DNA of 64,000 nucleotides from Burkholderiaceae bacterium (GTDB lineage Bacteria; Pseudomonadota; Gammaproteobacteria; Burkholderiales; Burkholderiaceae_C), in the NCBI GenBank assembly GCA_019234815.1, contig JAFALA010000007.1, forward strand, positions 62,001 to 126,000, in the 5' to 3' direction. Shown piece after piece: positions 56,504 to 64,000 of this stretch. The position numbers and the translations under genes are program-made. Each line of letters begins with the position of its first letter. The first letter of the stretch is position 1. The notes below the pieces were generated by a model. That model was not told the DNA's origin and searched no databases. It was given only the letters and a program-made list of their open reading frames with translations.

Positions 56504-56827
56504 ATGAACAAACTCGCCGCACTGGCCGCCTTGGGGGCCCTCGCGCATCCGATTCGCCTCGATGCCTTCCGCGCCTTGGTGGTGGCTGGCAATGACGGCC
56601 TCACGCCCGGTGCGCTCGTGGACATGCTCGACGTGGCCTACGCCAAGCTCGGCTTCCACCTGAAGGACCTCAGCGAGGCCGGCCTTGTGAGCGCGGAGCC
56701 GTCCGGCCGCCAGGTCATCTACCGCGCGGTCTACCCGCGGATGAACGCGCTGCTGGACTACCTGACCGAGAACTGCTGCCAGGGTGCCGCCTGCAAGGTC
56801 GCACCCGGTGGCAAGTCCTGCTGCTGA
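56504..56827 (+). CDS. arsR: ArsR-family arsenic-responsive repressor
   Basis: The 107-residue protein is a winged-helix ArsR/SmtB regulator (ALAHPIRLDAFRALVVAGNDG; AYAKLGFHLKDLSEAGLVSAEP). The tail TENCCQGAACK then SCC carries the vicinal cysteines used by C-terminal-type As(III) sensors. The start ATG at 56504 is just after the palindrome. It is first of arsR, arsC, aqpS. Confidence 0.92.
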   Translation: MNKLAALAALGALAHPIRLDAFRALVVAGNDGLTPGALVDMLDVAYAKLGFHLKDLSEAGLVSAEPSGRQVIYRAVYPRMNALLDYLTENCCQGAACKVAPGGKSCC

Positions 56828-56843
56828 TACGAGAGGCCAGCGC

Positions 56844-57332
56844 ATGACCACCAACGTCCTCATCCTCTGCACCCACAACTCGGCCCGCAGCGTGCTCTCG
56901 GAGGGCATGTTGAACCACTGGGCCGCCAAGCTCGGCAAAGACATCAAGGCCTTCAGCGCGGGCAGTGCGCCCAGCGGCCGTATCAACCCGCACGCCCTGA
57001 CCGCCCTGGCGAATGCCGGCATCGACATCGGCGGCTTCCGCTCCAAGAGCTGGGACGAGTTCACCGGGCCCGACGCGCCGACCATGCACATCGTCATCAC
57101 GGTCTGCGACAGCGCGGCAGCCGAGCAGTGTCCGTACTGGCCTGGCGGCCCGATTCAAGTCCACTGGGGCTACCCGGACCCGTCCAATGCGCCCCAGGAC
57201 CAGAAGGCTCAAGCCTTTGAGCTGACCCGGCAGGCCATCGGCTACCGCATGCTCCAGTTGGCGCTGCTGCCCCTGGATACGCTCGACACCGCTGAACTCC
57301 AGCAGGCGCTGGTCGACATTTCGGAGGACTGA
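56844..57332 (+). CDS. arsC: Arsenate reductase, LMW-phosphatase type
   Basis: The 162-residue protein has the CX5R loop CTHNSARS at the N-terminus and the later TVCDSAAAEQCPYWPG segment with two further Cys, the pattern of thioredoxin- or related-coupled ArsC enzymes. It reduces As(V) to As(III). It is 16 bases after arsR. Confidence 0.92.
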   Translation: MTTNVLILCTHNSARSVLSEGMLNHWAAKLGKDIKAFSAGSAPSGRINPHALTALANAGIDIGGFRSKSWDEFTGPDAPTMHIVITVCDSAAAEQCPYWPGGPIQVHWGYPDPSNAPQDQKAQAFELTRQAIGYRMLQLALLPLDTLDTAELQQALVDISED

Positions 57333-57333
57333 G

Positions 57334-57999
57334 GTGCAGGCATCGTTGATGAAGCGGCTTCTGGCCGAAGGCCTGGGCACGCTGCTGCTGTTGGCCGTGG
57401 TCGTCGGCTCGGGGATCATGGGCGAACGGCTGGCCGGCGGCAACGTCGCCTTGGCGTTATTGGCGAACACACTGGCGACCGTGGGTGGCCTGTACGTGCT
57501 CATCGAGGTTTTCGGCCCCATCAGCGGGGCGCAGTTCAATCCGGCGGTCTCTCTGGTCTTGGCTGCCCGCGGGCAGCTGCGCTGGGCCGAGTTCGCGCCC
57601 TACGTGCTGGCTCAACTGCTGGGTGCCATGCTGGGCGCATGGCTTGCACATGCGATGTTCGACCTGCCCGTGCTGGAGTTTTCGACCAAGCTGCGGACCG
57701 GGCCTGGCCAGTGGATCGCCGAATCGGTGGCGACGTTCGGGCTGCTGCTGGTCATCCTGAGGGCGCCGCAGCAACGCGTGGCAGCGATGGTCGCGGCCTA
57801 CATCGGCGCGGCTTACTGGTTCACGGCCTCCACCTCGTTTGCGAATCCGGCCGCAGCCTTCGGGCGCATGTTCAGCGACACCTTTGCCGGCATCTCGCCG
57901 GGCAGCGTGCCGGGTTTCGCTGCGGCAGAGATCTTGGGGGCTGGCCTTGCCGTGCTCGTCAATCAGTTGCTGACGGTTCGCTCGCGGGAATCCACCTGA
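57334..57999 (+). CDS. aqpS: AqpS-like aquaglyceroporin (arsenite channel)
   Basis: The 221-residue protein has six helices and the two half-helix NPA motifs, GAQFNPAVSL and SFANPAAAFGRM, with the selectivity-filter Arg after the second. In ars operons without arsB the aquaporin lets As(III) leave the cell down its gradient. A GTG at 57334 directly follows the arsC stop; an ATG at 57349 is an alternative. Confidence 0.9.
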   Translation: MQASLMKRLLAEGLGTLLLLAVVVGSGIMGERLAGGNVALALLANTLATVGGLYVLIEVFGPISGAQFNPAVSLVLAARGQLRWAEFAPYVLAQLLGAMLGAWLAHAMFDLPVLEFSTKLRTGPGQWIAESVATFGLLLVILRAPQQRVAAMVAAYIGAAYWFTASTSFANPAAAFGRMFSDTFAGISPGSVPGFAAAEILGAGLAVLVNQLLTVRSREST

Positions 58000-58083
58000 C
58001 TCCGCCACAGCAGCGCGATGCCGCCAGCTTCGTCTTCGCGACTTTGGCATACACTGAAATCAAACCCCCTGCGTCAAACTGAA

Positions 58084-58995
58084 GTGATCGTCCGTCCTCG
58101 CCTCCACTGGTTTCGCATGTTGTTTGTCTGGCGTGGTTCGGTGTTGTTTGATATCGCGCCTCAGCTCTTGCTCACCACAGGCATTGCAATCGTGGTCACG
58201 GTGTTGCATGGCCAGATTTTCAAATCAAAGATTCCACTGACCTTCGTGCCTTTTTCGCTGATTGGCCTGACATTGGCGGTGTTTCTTGGTTTCCGAAATA
58301 ACACCAGCTACGCACGCTATTGGGAAGCGCGCAGCTTGTGGGGCGGGCTGCTCAATGAGTCGCGTTCGCTCGCTCGACAAGCACTCACCTTGGTGGACGA
58401 GCGCGAGCAAGCTTCCGTCCTGATCAACAGACTGATTGCCTTTACGCATGCATTGCGTCACCAGCTGAGAGGTACGGATCCCACCTCGGACTTGAGGAGA
58501 TTGCTGTCGGCGCAAGATTGTGAGCGACTCGATCAAGCGCTCTACAAGCCCGCCATCTTGCTATTGATGGCTGGCGAATGGCTGCAGCAACTTCGCCTCG
58601 GGGGAAAGTTATCGCCTGTGCTCTTGCCGGCGATGGAAGTTCATCTAGGGAGGCTGTGCGAGGTATTGGGCGGCTGTGAGCGCATAGCCAACACACCCAT
58701 TCCATTCACGTATGGCGTCATCATCCACCGTATTATTTATTTCTACTGCTGGCTGCTGCCTTTCGGCCTGGTTGATTCGGTGGGTTCCATGACGCCGCTT
58801 GTGGTGATGTTCGTGGCGTACACCTTTTTTGCTTTGGAAGCCCTGAGTGCACAGCTTGAGGAGCCTTTTGGTCTCGAACCCAACGATCTGGCACTGAATG
58901 CCCTGTCATGGACGATTGAAAATTCACTGAGGGACATGCAGGGTGAGAAAAACCTGATCGCCATGCCCCAGGAAAAGGGCTTCATCCTGGATTGA
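58084..58995 (+). CDS. Bestrophin-like (UPF0187) ion channel
   Basis: The 303-residue protein has the bestrophin-like core RPRLHWFRMLFVWRGSVL at its start and LGFRNNTSYARYWEARSLWGGLLNESR. Bacterial members form pentameric cation or anion channels. The GTG at 58084 begins the family-typical V/M-IVRPR opening; the longer frame adds 22 untypical residues. It follows the ars operon by 84 bases. Confidence 0.88.
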   Translation: MIVRPRLHWFRMLFVWRGSVLFDIAPQLLLTTGIAIVVTVLHGQIFKSKIPLTFVPFSLIGLTLAVFLGFRNNTSYARYWEARSLWGGLLNESRSLARQALTLVDEREQASVLINRLIAFTHALRHQLRGTDPTSDLRRLLSAQDCERLDQALYKPAILLLMAGEWLQQLRLGGKLSPVLLPAMEVHLGRLCEVLGGCERIANTPIPFTYGVIIHRIIYFYCWLLPFGLVDSVGSMTPLVVMFVAYTFFALEALSAQLEEPFGLEPNDLALNALSWTIENSLRDMQGEKNLIAMPQEKGFILD

Positions 58996-59140
58996 CTCAA
59001 ATTGCACCATTGCAATATTTCGTGCTCCGAGCCTGTCATGGCGATCACGGTCGTTCGGACCCGAAAATCAAACAGCCGTTCCAAGTTCCTCGGCGGCAGA
59101 AAGCGTTCACAAAACCTTTGACTCGGCCGGGCTTCAGGCG

Positions 59141-60568
59141 TCACAGGGCAAGCTTCTTACCCAGCCGATACAGGAACTCCTGGTGCTCATCGAGTGCCTT
59201 GACCCGAACATGCTCGTTCAAACCGTGGACGCCGACATTCTCCCCGTCGGCCGAAGCTGCGCCGAAGCCATAGGTCCAGATGCCCACGTTGTTGAGATAC
59301 TTTCCATCGGTTGTGGCCGGCAGCAGCGAGGGGATCACGATCGCCCCCGGCCAGAGTTCGGCGGTGACGCTTTCCACCGCGCGCAGGACCACCGGCGAGA
59401 GCGGCGGCGGCTGCGAGACGACGTCCAGGGCGGTCTGGCGGACCGTGATCTTGTCGTCAGCCAGCACGTCCACCAGTGTCTTGCGGACCATGTCCACTGA
59501 TTCGCCGGGCAGGATGCGGCAGTTCACCTTCGCCCGCGCCCGTTGGGGCAGGGCGTTTTCCGCGTGGCCGGCATCGAGCATCGTCGCGGTGCAAGTCGTC
59601 CGAACGACAGCGTTATAGCCCGGCGCCTTGGCGTACAGACGCTCCAATGCCGCGGCGTCAGGCGGATCGGCGAGCAGGGCGTGCATGTCGGCGGCGTCGT
59701 CCTTGACGCTGTCAAGCTTGGACATGCGGTCGAAGTAGGCGCGCGTCGTATCGTTGAGATGAATCGGAAAGTCGAACTTCGACAATCGTTCCAGGCCTGC
59801 CGCCAGGCGGTAGATTGCGTTGTCTCGTTCAGGGACGGCGCTGTGGCCGCCTGGGCTCGTCACCTCCATTTCATAGGTGGCGTAAACCTTTTCGCCGACC
59901 GCAAACTCGTAGGCATAAAGCCTCTCGTTCTTGTCAAGATCGCCGCCGCCGCCCTCATTGAGCGCGAACTCTGCGTCGATCAGCGGGCGGTGGTTTTTGA
60001 GAAGGTAGGCCACGCCATTGAATGGGGACGGCACGATTTCCTCATCGCAAGTCAGCGCCATGATGAGGTCGCGCTTCGGCTTCAGACCTTCTTCCTTGTA
60101 GCGGATCATGTTGCTGACATGGCTCGCCGCGTCGCTCTTGTCGTCGGCGGTCCCGCGCCCGTAGTAAATGCCGTTTTCCTCGACCAGCTTGAATGGATCC
60201 CGCGCCCAGTCCTCGCGCCGGGCCTCGACCACATCCAGATGCGCCAGCAGGAGCAGCGGCCGCCGCTCGCCGGTGCCCCTGAGCCGCACGACCAGGTTCC
60301 CTTTGCTTGGACCGTCGGGGGGGGCGATCAACTGCATGTCGGATTCCGCATAGCCGGCCCGTCGCAGGTGCCTGGACATGGCCTGTGCAGCCACCGTGCA
60401 ATTGCCGCTGGAGTTGGTGGTGTTGATTTCCACCAATTCCTTGAAGATGTCGTGGAAACGCTGGACCACGGGCGCCGGCGTCACATCAGCCGCCGCCACC
60501 GGCATCGTCCGCAATGTGAGCAATGTGAACACGGCTGCGCCGCAAAACATCAGCCAGATTCGGTTCAT
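59141..60568 (-). CDS. Secreted M20-family metallopeptidase
   Basis: The 475-residue protein has a signal peptide (IWLMFCGAAVFTLLTLRTMPVAAA) and the di-zinc M20 site: LLLAHLDVV (His), GRGTADDKSDA (Asp), TCDEEIVPS (Glu-Glu) and a terminal GLNEHVRV (His). It probably cleaves peptides or N-acyl amino acids in the periplasm. GGGAGG lies before the ATG at 60568, which overlaps a small upstream reading frame as ATGA. Confidence 0.92.
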   Translation of the reverse strand: MNRIWLMFCGAAVFTLLTLRTMPVAAADVTPAPVVQRFHDIFKELVEINTTNSSGNCTVAAQAMSRHLRRAGYAESDMQLIAPPDGPSKGNLVVRLRGTGERRPLLLLAHLDVVEARREDWARDPFKLVEENGIYYGRGTADDKSDAASHVSNMIRYKEEGLKPKRDLIMALTCDEEIVPSPFNGVAYLLKNHRPLIDAEFALNEGGGGDLDKNERLYAYEFAVGEKVYATYEMEVTSPGGHSAVPERDNAIYRLAAGLERLSKFDFPIHLNDTTRAYFDRMSKLDSVKDDAADMHALLADPPDAAALERLYAKAPGYNAVVRTTCTATMLDAGHAENALPQRARAKVNCRILPGESVDMVRKTLVDVLADDKITVRQTALDVVSQPPPLSPVVLRAVESVTAELWPGAIVIPSLLPATTDGKYLNNVGIWTYGFGAASADGENVGVHGLNEHVRVKALDEHQEFLYRLGKKLAL

Positions 60569-60717
60569 GACGCCTCCCGCCGCACGACGCCATTGGCATT
60601 CCGATAGATGTTCTGCTGGACATGGACACCCGTATAGGCAATGTCTGCGTGCGCCGACAGGGGTACGGCCAAACCACCCAAGGAAGCGAGCGCTCCCAGA
60701 ATCCTTGAATCCAACAT
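60565..60717 (-). CDS. 50-residue secreted peptide coupled to M20 peptidase
   Basis: An ATG at 60717 follows GGAG by nine bases and opens a frame ending exactly at the M20 start (TGA inside ATGA). The peptide has a signal-like segment (ILGALASLGGLAVPLSAHA) and a short mature part (DIAYTGVHVQQNIYRNANGV). It is too short for most gene callers. It may be a leader peptide, or a substrate or partner of the peptidase. Confidence 0.55.
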   Translation of the reverse strand: MLDSRILGALASLGGLAVPLSAHADIAYTGVHVQQNIYRNANGVVRREAS

Positions 60718-61081
60718 GGGTCGAGTCTCCAGAAATGGCGGTGCCGATTGTTTGTCGCCGGTTCCGTATCGCCAGCATTTTTAAGCCGTGCACAAAGGAT
60801 ACCTTGCATCAAGGTCACGGAGGCTTCCCAAGAATGCGGCTGGCAGAAATGTAAGAGAACTCGACCTTTAGGCACAGCCGGCTGCATCCTGAAAACGTAG
60901 GAAGTGACCCTTTTCCATCTTGGTGGATCCTGCACATCAGGATGACGGGCGAGCCTATTGAAGGTTGCTGTTCCAGAGCAAGGCCCAGTTCTGCATCACA
61001 TTTTCTTCGTAAGGATGGAAGACTGGCAGACCCCGGGCGCTTCACCGCAGAGTCGAATTGCCATACTCTAGATAAATAGCA
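60718..61081. other. Intergenic region without assigned gene
   Basis: No convincing frame or terminator is visible. Presumably it holds the promoter of the small peptide and M20 gene on the minus strand. Confidence 0.5.
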
Positions 61082-61230
61082 TCAAGCGTGATCAATTGAC
61101 TTCAACGCAGAGCCAATTACCTCAACTGCGTTGCGATCACCCCTTTTTGCTTTGTACATGGCCCGGTCTCCAAGGCTGAGCATGTCTCGCACGTTGTCAG
61201 CGTCATCCGGATTTCTGCATCCGAAGATCA
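61082..61230 (-). pseudogene. GGDEF-domain C-terminal remnant
   Basis: The frame reads CRNPDDADNVRDMLSLGDR and then AMYKAKRGDRNAVEVIG, the terminal helix of a diguanylate cyclase domain, ending in a TGA at 61082-61084. Upstream is the stop of the potassium channel gene, so the catalytic part is absent. It is the second such remnant in the window. Confidence 0.65.
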
Positions 61231-62133
61231 TCAACCTCGTCGCCGCGTTGGCTCTTCGGGCAAGGCTTCGACACTATGGAAATGATTGAAGTTCAGGTGC
61301 GTCACACCCTCATCGTCGACATGCATGAAATCGCGGTAGCGTTTGTTCCATTGCACCTGGCTCAAGTCGTAGGTCTTGCGCCCCTGCATGGGCTGCGAAG
61401 TCGTTTCGTCAATGCCTGACAGGGTCAGGATGAGCCCGGCGTCCTGCCGGGACAATTCCTCAGCGCTCGCGCCCCACAGGGGGCTGGTCTCGTTGATGAC
61501 ATGCATCAGGGTCCAGCCAAACATGAACATCGGTTGCTGCTCCCGGATCAGCTGGAGGTCATGGATGCGGCGGATCATTTGTCCTTCTTGCGTCAATTCC
61601 GAGCGAATCAGCCGCAGCCTGGCCGAGGCTTCCAGGATCACGTTCTGGCGCGCATTGGCGGCCCGGATCGTCAAGGTCTGCCTGCCGTTCACGGGGTGTA
61701 CCACGGCCTGGTCGGAGAACTGGATCAAGGCACGCGGACGTGAAAATCGCGCAAAGATCATGCCGGTGGCGAGTGCGACGTTGACCATGCCGACGAAAAT
61801 CTCGGCGGTGGCGACCACATGGCCATACAGTGTGTCGGGGTGCATGTCGCCATAGCCGACGGTCGCCAGGGTCTCGACACTGAAGAAGAATGCGCCCCAG
61901 AAGCCGCCTGGGTTCTGGTTGGCAATCGGAGCAGTTCCCAGCAGGTACAGGCCGGCAAACAGCGTATTCAGTGCCAGGAATGTGAGCGCCGCGATGGCGA
62001 AGAATTGCCACCAGCGCATCTTGAGAAAGACGTGGTAGGCATTGGCGCCCCATGGATGCTTGAGTCCGTAGGTCACGACATCGCGGTCGCCGAAACGATG
62101 GGCGCGCGGTTTGCATTCGGTCTTGGTATCCAT
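61231..62133 (-). CDS. Inward-rectifier-type potassium channel (KirBac)
   Basis: The 300-residue protein has two membrane helices around a pore with selectivity filter ETLATVGYGDMHP, then a large cytoplasmic beta-rich domain (PRALIQFSDQAVVHPVNGRQTLTIRAANARQN). This is the KirBac layout. The ATG at 62133 starts the hydrophilic N-terminus; the longer frame adds 14 residues. Confidence 0.92.
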   Translation of the reverse strand: MDTKTECKPRAHRFGDRDVVTYGLKHPWGANAYHVFLKMRWWQFFAIAALTFLALNTLFAGLYLLGTAPIANQNPGGFWGAFFFSVETLATVGYGDMHPDTLYGHVVATAEIFVGMVNVALATGMIFARFSRPRALIQFSDQAVVHPVNGRQTLTIRAANARQNVILEASARLRLIRSELTQEGQMIRRIHDLQLIREQQPMFMFGWTLMHVINETSPLWGASAEELSRQDAGLILTLSGIDETTSQPMQGRKTYDLSQVQWNKRYRDFMHVDDEGVTHLNFNHFHSVEALPEEPTRRRG

Positions 62134-62201
62134 GGGACCATTTTTACCGAATCGCCGCGCTGGCGGTGGGCCCATCGGCCTTCACCGCCAGTCGCTTGAG
62201 T

Positions 62202-63629
62202 TCAGCGCTCCGGCGTCCAGCCGCCGCCGAGCGAGCGCGCCACGGCCACGGCGGCGAGCAGGCGCTGGGTCGCGATCTGGGTCGCATCGCGTTCGGTCGA
62301 CAGCGCGCTGCGCTGGGCGTCGGTCACGTCCAGGTAGTTGGACACGCCGCGCTCCCAGCGTGCACGTGCGACCTCGTAGGCGCGCTCGGCGGCCGCACTG
62401 GCCTGGGCCTGCACCAGGGCCTGGTCCTGCAACTGCTGCACGTCGTTGAGCGAATCCTCGACTTCACGCAGCGCCGTCAGCAGGCGCTGCTCGTGATTGG
62501 CCGCGGCCTCGCTGTAGCGTGCCTTGGCGGCGGCTAGATTGGCCCGGTTGCGTCCGCCATCGAAGATCGGCAGCGACAGGCCCAGCGGGCCGATGCTGTA
62601 CTGGTGCGAGCTGGCCTTGAGCAGGTCGCTCAGCGGCTGCGAGGCGAAACCGTAGCTGGCGGTCAGTGAAATCGACGGGTAGAAGGCGGCTTCGGCCACG
62701 CCGACCTGGGCATTGAGCGCGCGCAACGTGGCGACGCTCTCGGCCAGGTCGGGACGCTGCGCGAGCAGGCTGGCCGGCAGGCCTACGGGGATCTGCGGCG
62801 GCGACGCCAGCTTGGCGCTCGTGGCCGCAGGCACCAGCGGCTCGCTGGGTGACGCGCCGACCAGCACGGCCAGCGCATGTTCGAGATCGGCGCGCTGGCG
62901 CTGCACGTCGATCAGCTGGGCGCGCGCATTGGCCGTCTCGACGCGGGCGCGCGAGAGGTCGAGCTCGTTGGACACGCCGGCATCGAAACGCGACTGCACC
63001 AGCGCTTCGGTCTCGATGCGGCTCGCCAGGGCCTGGCCGAGGACATCGGCCTGCGCGTCGAGGCCGCGCAGCTGGAAATAGCTGTTGGCGATCTGGCTGC
63101 TCAGCGTTAGCACGACGGCGCCGTGATCATCCTCGGCGGCCTGGACCTGCGCGCTGGCGGATTCCACGAGGCGGCGCACGCGGCCCCAGGCATCGAGCTC
63201 GTAGGACATCGAGGCGCCGGCCTCGTAGTCCATGCCGACCACCGAGACGTGATGCAGCAGGATGGCCTGGGAGGTGTTCTGCGAGCTGCGCTCATAGGCG
63301 GCCGAGGTCGACACGCCGAGTTGCGGCCGCGTGGCCGCGCGCGCGGCGCCGAGCTGGGCGCGCGCCTGGGCCAGCCGTTCGGCGCTGGCCTTCACGCTCG
63401 GGCTGTCTTGCAGGGCGCGCTGTTCGAGCGCAGCCAGCGTGGCATCGCCGAACGCGTTCCACCAGGCGGCGGGCAGCACGGCGTCGGCGCTGCCGGCGGC
63501 ATGGCGGTAGGCGGCCTGCTGCGGTGCGGCGGGTGCCTTGAAATCGGGGCCGAGGGCGGCGCAGCCGGACAGCAGGCTCAGCGCCGCCACGGCGGCCGCG
63601 GCGGTCAGGGAGATGGGGGTCTTGAACAT
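62202..63629 (-). CDS. NodT/OprM-family outer-membrane efflux lipoprotein
   Basis: The 475-residue protein has lipobox LLSGC and the NodT-family opening ALGPDFKAPAAPQQAAY with WWNAFGDATL, then two TolC-type repeats (LDSLNDV-like coiled-coil helices; YEVARARWERGVSNYLDVTDAQR). It is the outer-membrane channel for the DHA2-type pump whose end lies at 63682; the gap of 52 bases suggests one operon. Confidence 0.9.
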   Translation of the reverse strand: MFKTPISLTAAAAVAALSLLSGCAALGPDFKAPAAPQQAAYRHAAGSADAVLPAAWWNAFGDATLAALEQRALQDSPSVKASAERLAQARAQLGAARAATRPQLGVSTSAAYERSSQNTSQAILLHHVSVVGMDYEAGASMSYELDAWGRVRRLVESASAQVQAAEDDHGAVVLTLSSQIANSYFQLRGLDAQADVLGQALASRIETEALVQSRFDAGVSNELDLSRARVETANARAQLIDVQRQRADLEHALAVLVGASPSEPLVPAATSAKLASPPQIPVGLPASLLAQRPDLAESVATLRALNAQVGVAEAAFYPSISLTASYGFASQPLSDLLKASSHQYSIGPLGLSLPIFDGGRNRANLAAAKARYSEAAANHEQRLLTALREVEDSLNDVQQLQDQALVQAQASAAAERAYEVARARWERGVSNYLDVTDAQRSALSTERDATQIATQRLLAAVAVARSLGGGWTPER

Positions 63630-63658
63630 GGCTTGAACTTTTCTGTGAGGGGCGCGCC

Positions 63659-63702
63659 GTCAGTGCGCGGCGTTGCCGCCGTCAGTGCGCGGCGTTGCCG
63701 CC
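63659..63702. repeat. 22-bp tandem duplication over the DHA2 stop codon
   Basis: Two exact copies of a 22-base unit, 63659-63680 and 63681-63702, lie end to end. The second copy contains the stop codon of the DHA2 gene, so the stop and seven preceding codons are repeated downstream. Confidence 0.85.
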
Positions 63703-64000
63703 GCCGGAGGGCGACTTGACGCCGTCGGCCAGCCAGAGGATGAAGATGCAGCCGAACAGCACGGCCGCCATCACCAGGAAGGCGTCGTTGTAGGCCATCA
63801 TGTAGGCCTGCTTGCGCGTCAGCAGGTCCACCACGCCCATGGCCTTTCGCGAAGCGCCGGCGGCATCTATGCCATTGGCGCTGAAGCCAGCGGTCAGCGC
63901 GTCGAGGCGGATGCGCGTGATGGCCGCCAGCATCGAGACGGATTCGCCCAGGCGCGCCGAGTGCAGGTGCTCGCGGTTCGTCAGCATGGTCGCCAGCAGG
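63682..64000 (-). CDS. DHA2-family (EmrB/FarB-like) drug transporter, N-terminus beyond window
   Basis: About 105 C-terminal residues are visible, with no stop before the window edge. The segment RLDALTAGFSANGIDAAGASRKAMGVVDLLTRKQAYMMAYNDAFLVM and the last hydrophobic helix (AAVLFGCIFILWLADGV) match the end of 14-helix EmrB-type exporters. The gene precedes the NodT channel; an EmrA-type adaptor is likely to lie upstream, outside the window. Confidence 0.8.
   Translation of the reverse strand, partial: LLATMLTNREHLHSARLGESVSMLAAITRIRLDALTAGFSANGIDAAGASRKAMGVVDLLTRKQAYMMAYNDAFLVMAAVLFGCIFILWLADGVKSPSGGGNAAH

Noticed and set aside
60815-61045. Minus-strand 76-residue frame
   Set aside because: No recognisable motif, no good start signal, and no operon context.
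1-64000. CRISPR arrays, tRNA or rRNA genes and complete insertion sequences
   Set aside because: No regular spaced repeats, cloverleaf-like sequences or intact transposase genes were seen on reading both strands; a covariance search would be needed to exclude RNA genes firmly.

Overview
The window is GC-rich, densely coded DNA from a Gram-negative bacterium, most likely a betaproteobacterium of the order Burkholderiales. This placement is inferred from family content (NnrS and group III globin, LutABC, FUSC, NodT and HME-RND efflux, LrgAB with a LysR regulator) and cannot be proven here. No rRNA, tRNA, CRISPR array or intact insertion sequence was seen. The window cuts a gene at each end.

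Region by region. (1) 1-6665 is a nitric-oxide-responsive respiratory cluster: NnrS, an unusual CcoN-like heme-copper subunit with a CcoO-like and a mono-heme cytochrome c, a group III truncated globin, a SCO1 protein and a membrane protein. An NsrR-type Rrf2 repressor is divergent to it, and two near-identical palindromic operators lie before nnrS and the globin gene. (2) 6794-10131 is metal export: a YnfA protein, nickel/cobalt exporter RcnA with its repressor RcnR and G-tract operators, and a CaCA exchanger behind a yybP-ykoY (manganese) riboswitch, next to a decayed GDT1-family gene. (3) 10214-17363 holds an ECF sigma / anti-sigma / subtilase / TorF-like outer-membrane-protein operon flanked by secreted beta-propeller lipoproteins, followed by remnants of a chromate operon joined to an IS3 transposase fragment. 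(4) 17679-22741 is an aromatic-compound locus: a pyrogallol-transhydroxylase-like molybdoenzyme divergent from an extradiol ring-cleavage dioxygenase. (5) 22782-33641 holds a chemoreceptor, a FUSC exporter, lutABC (L-lactate oxidation), a three-gene phosphorelay and a Pal-like lipoprotein. (6) 33642-34270 has no clear protein gene but a strong terminator, possibly ending a small RNA. (7) 34271-39857 holds lrgAB with a LysR regulator, a membrane diguanylate cyclase, and a small membrane protein with a second LysR regulator.

(8) 39996-47678 is a sucrose system: TonB-dependent receptor, sucrose phosphorylase, LacI-type repressor, PfkB fructokinase and SUT-like permease. They are tied together by an identical 14-bp palindrome before both transcription units. 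Sucrose would cross the outer membrane by the receptor and the inner membrane by the permease, then be split with phosphate to glucose-1-phosphate and fructose, the latter phosphorylated by the kinase. (9) 47824-64000 holds a penicillin-acylase family hydrolase, a cusCBA copper/silver efflux operon, a divergent arsR-arsC-aqpS arsenic operon, a bestrophin-like channel, an M20 peptidase coupled to a 50-residue secreted peptide, a KirBac potassium channel and the end of a NodT/DHA2 drug-efflux pair.

The points most worth following are the NsrR-linked CcoN variant (CcoS-like N-terminus, conserved Glu replaced by Gln), the sigma/anti-sigma/subtilase module whose anti-sigma factor carries a propeptide-like domain, and the SCP2-transhydroxylase fusion beside an oxygen-dependent dioxygenase.
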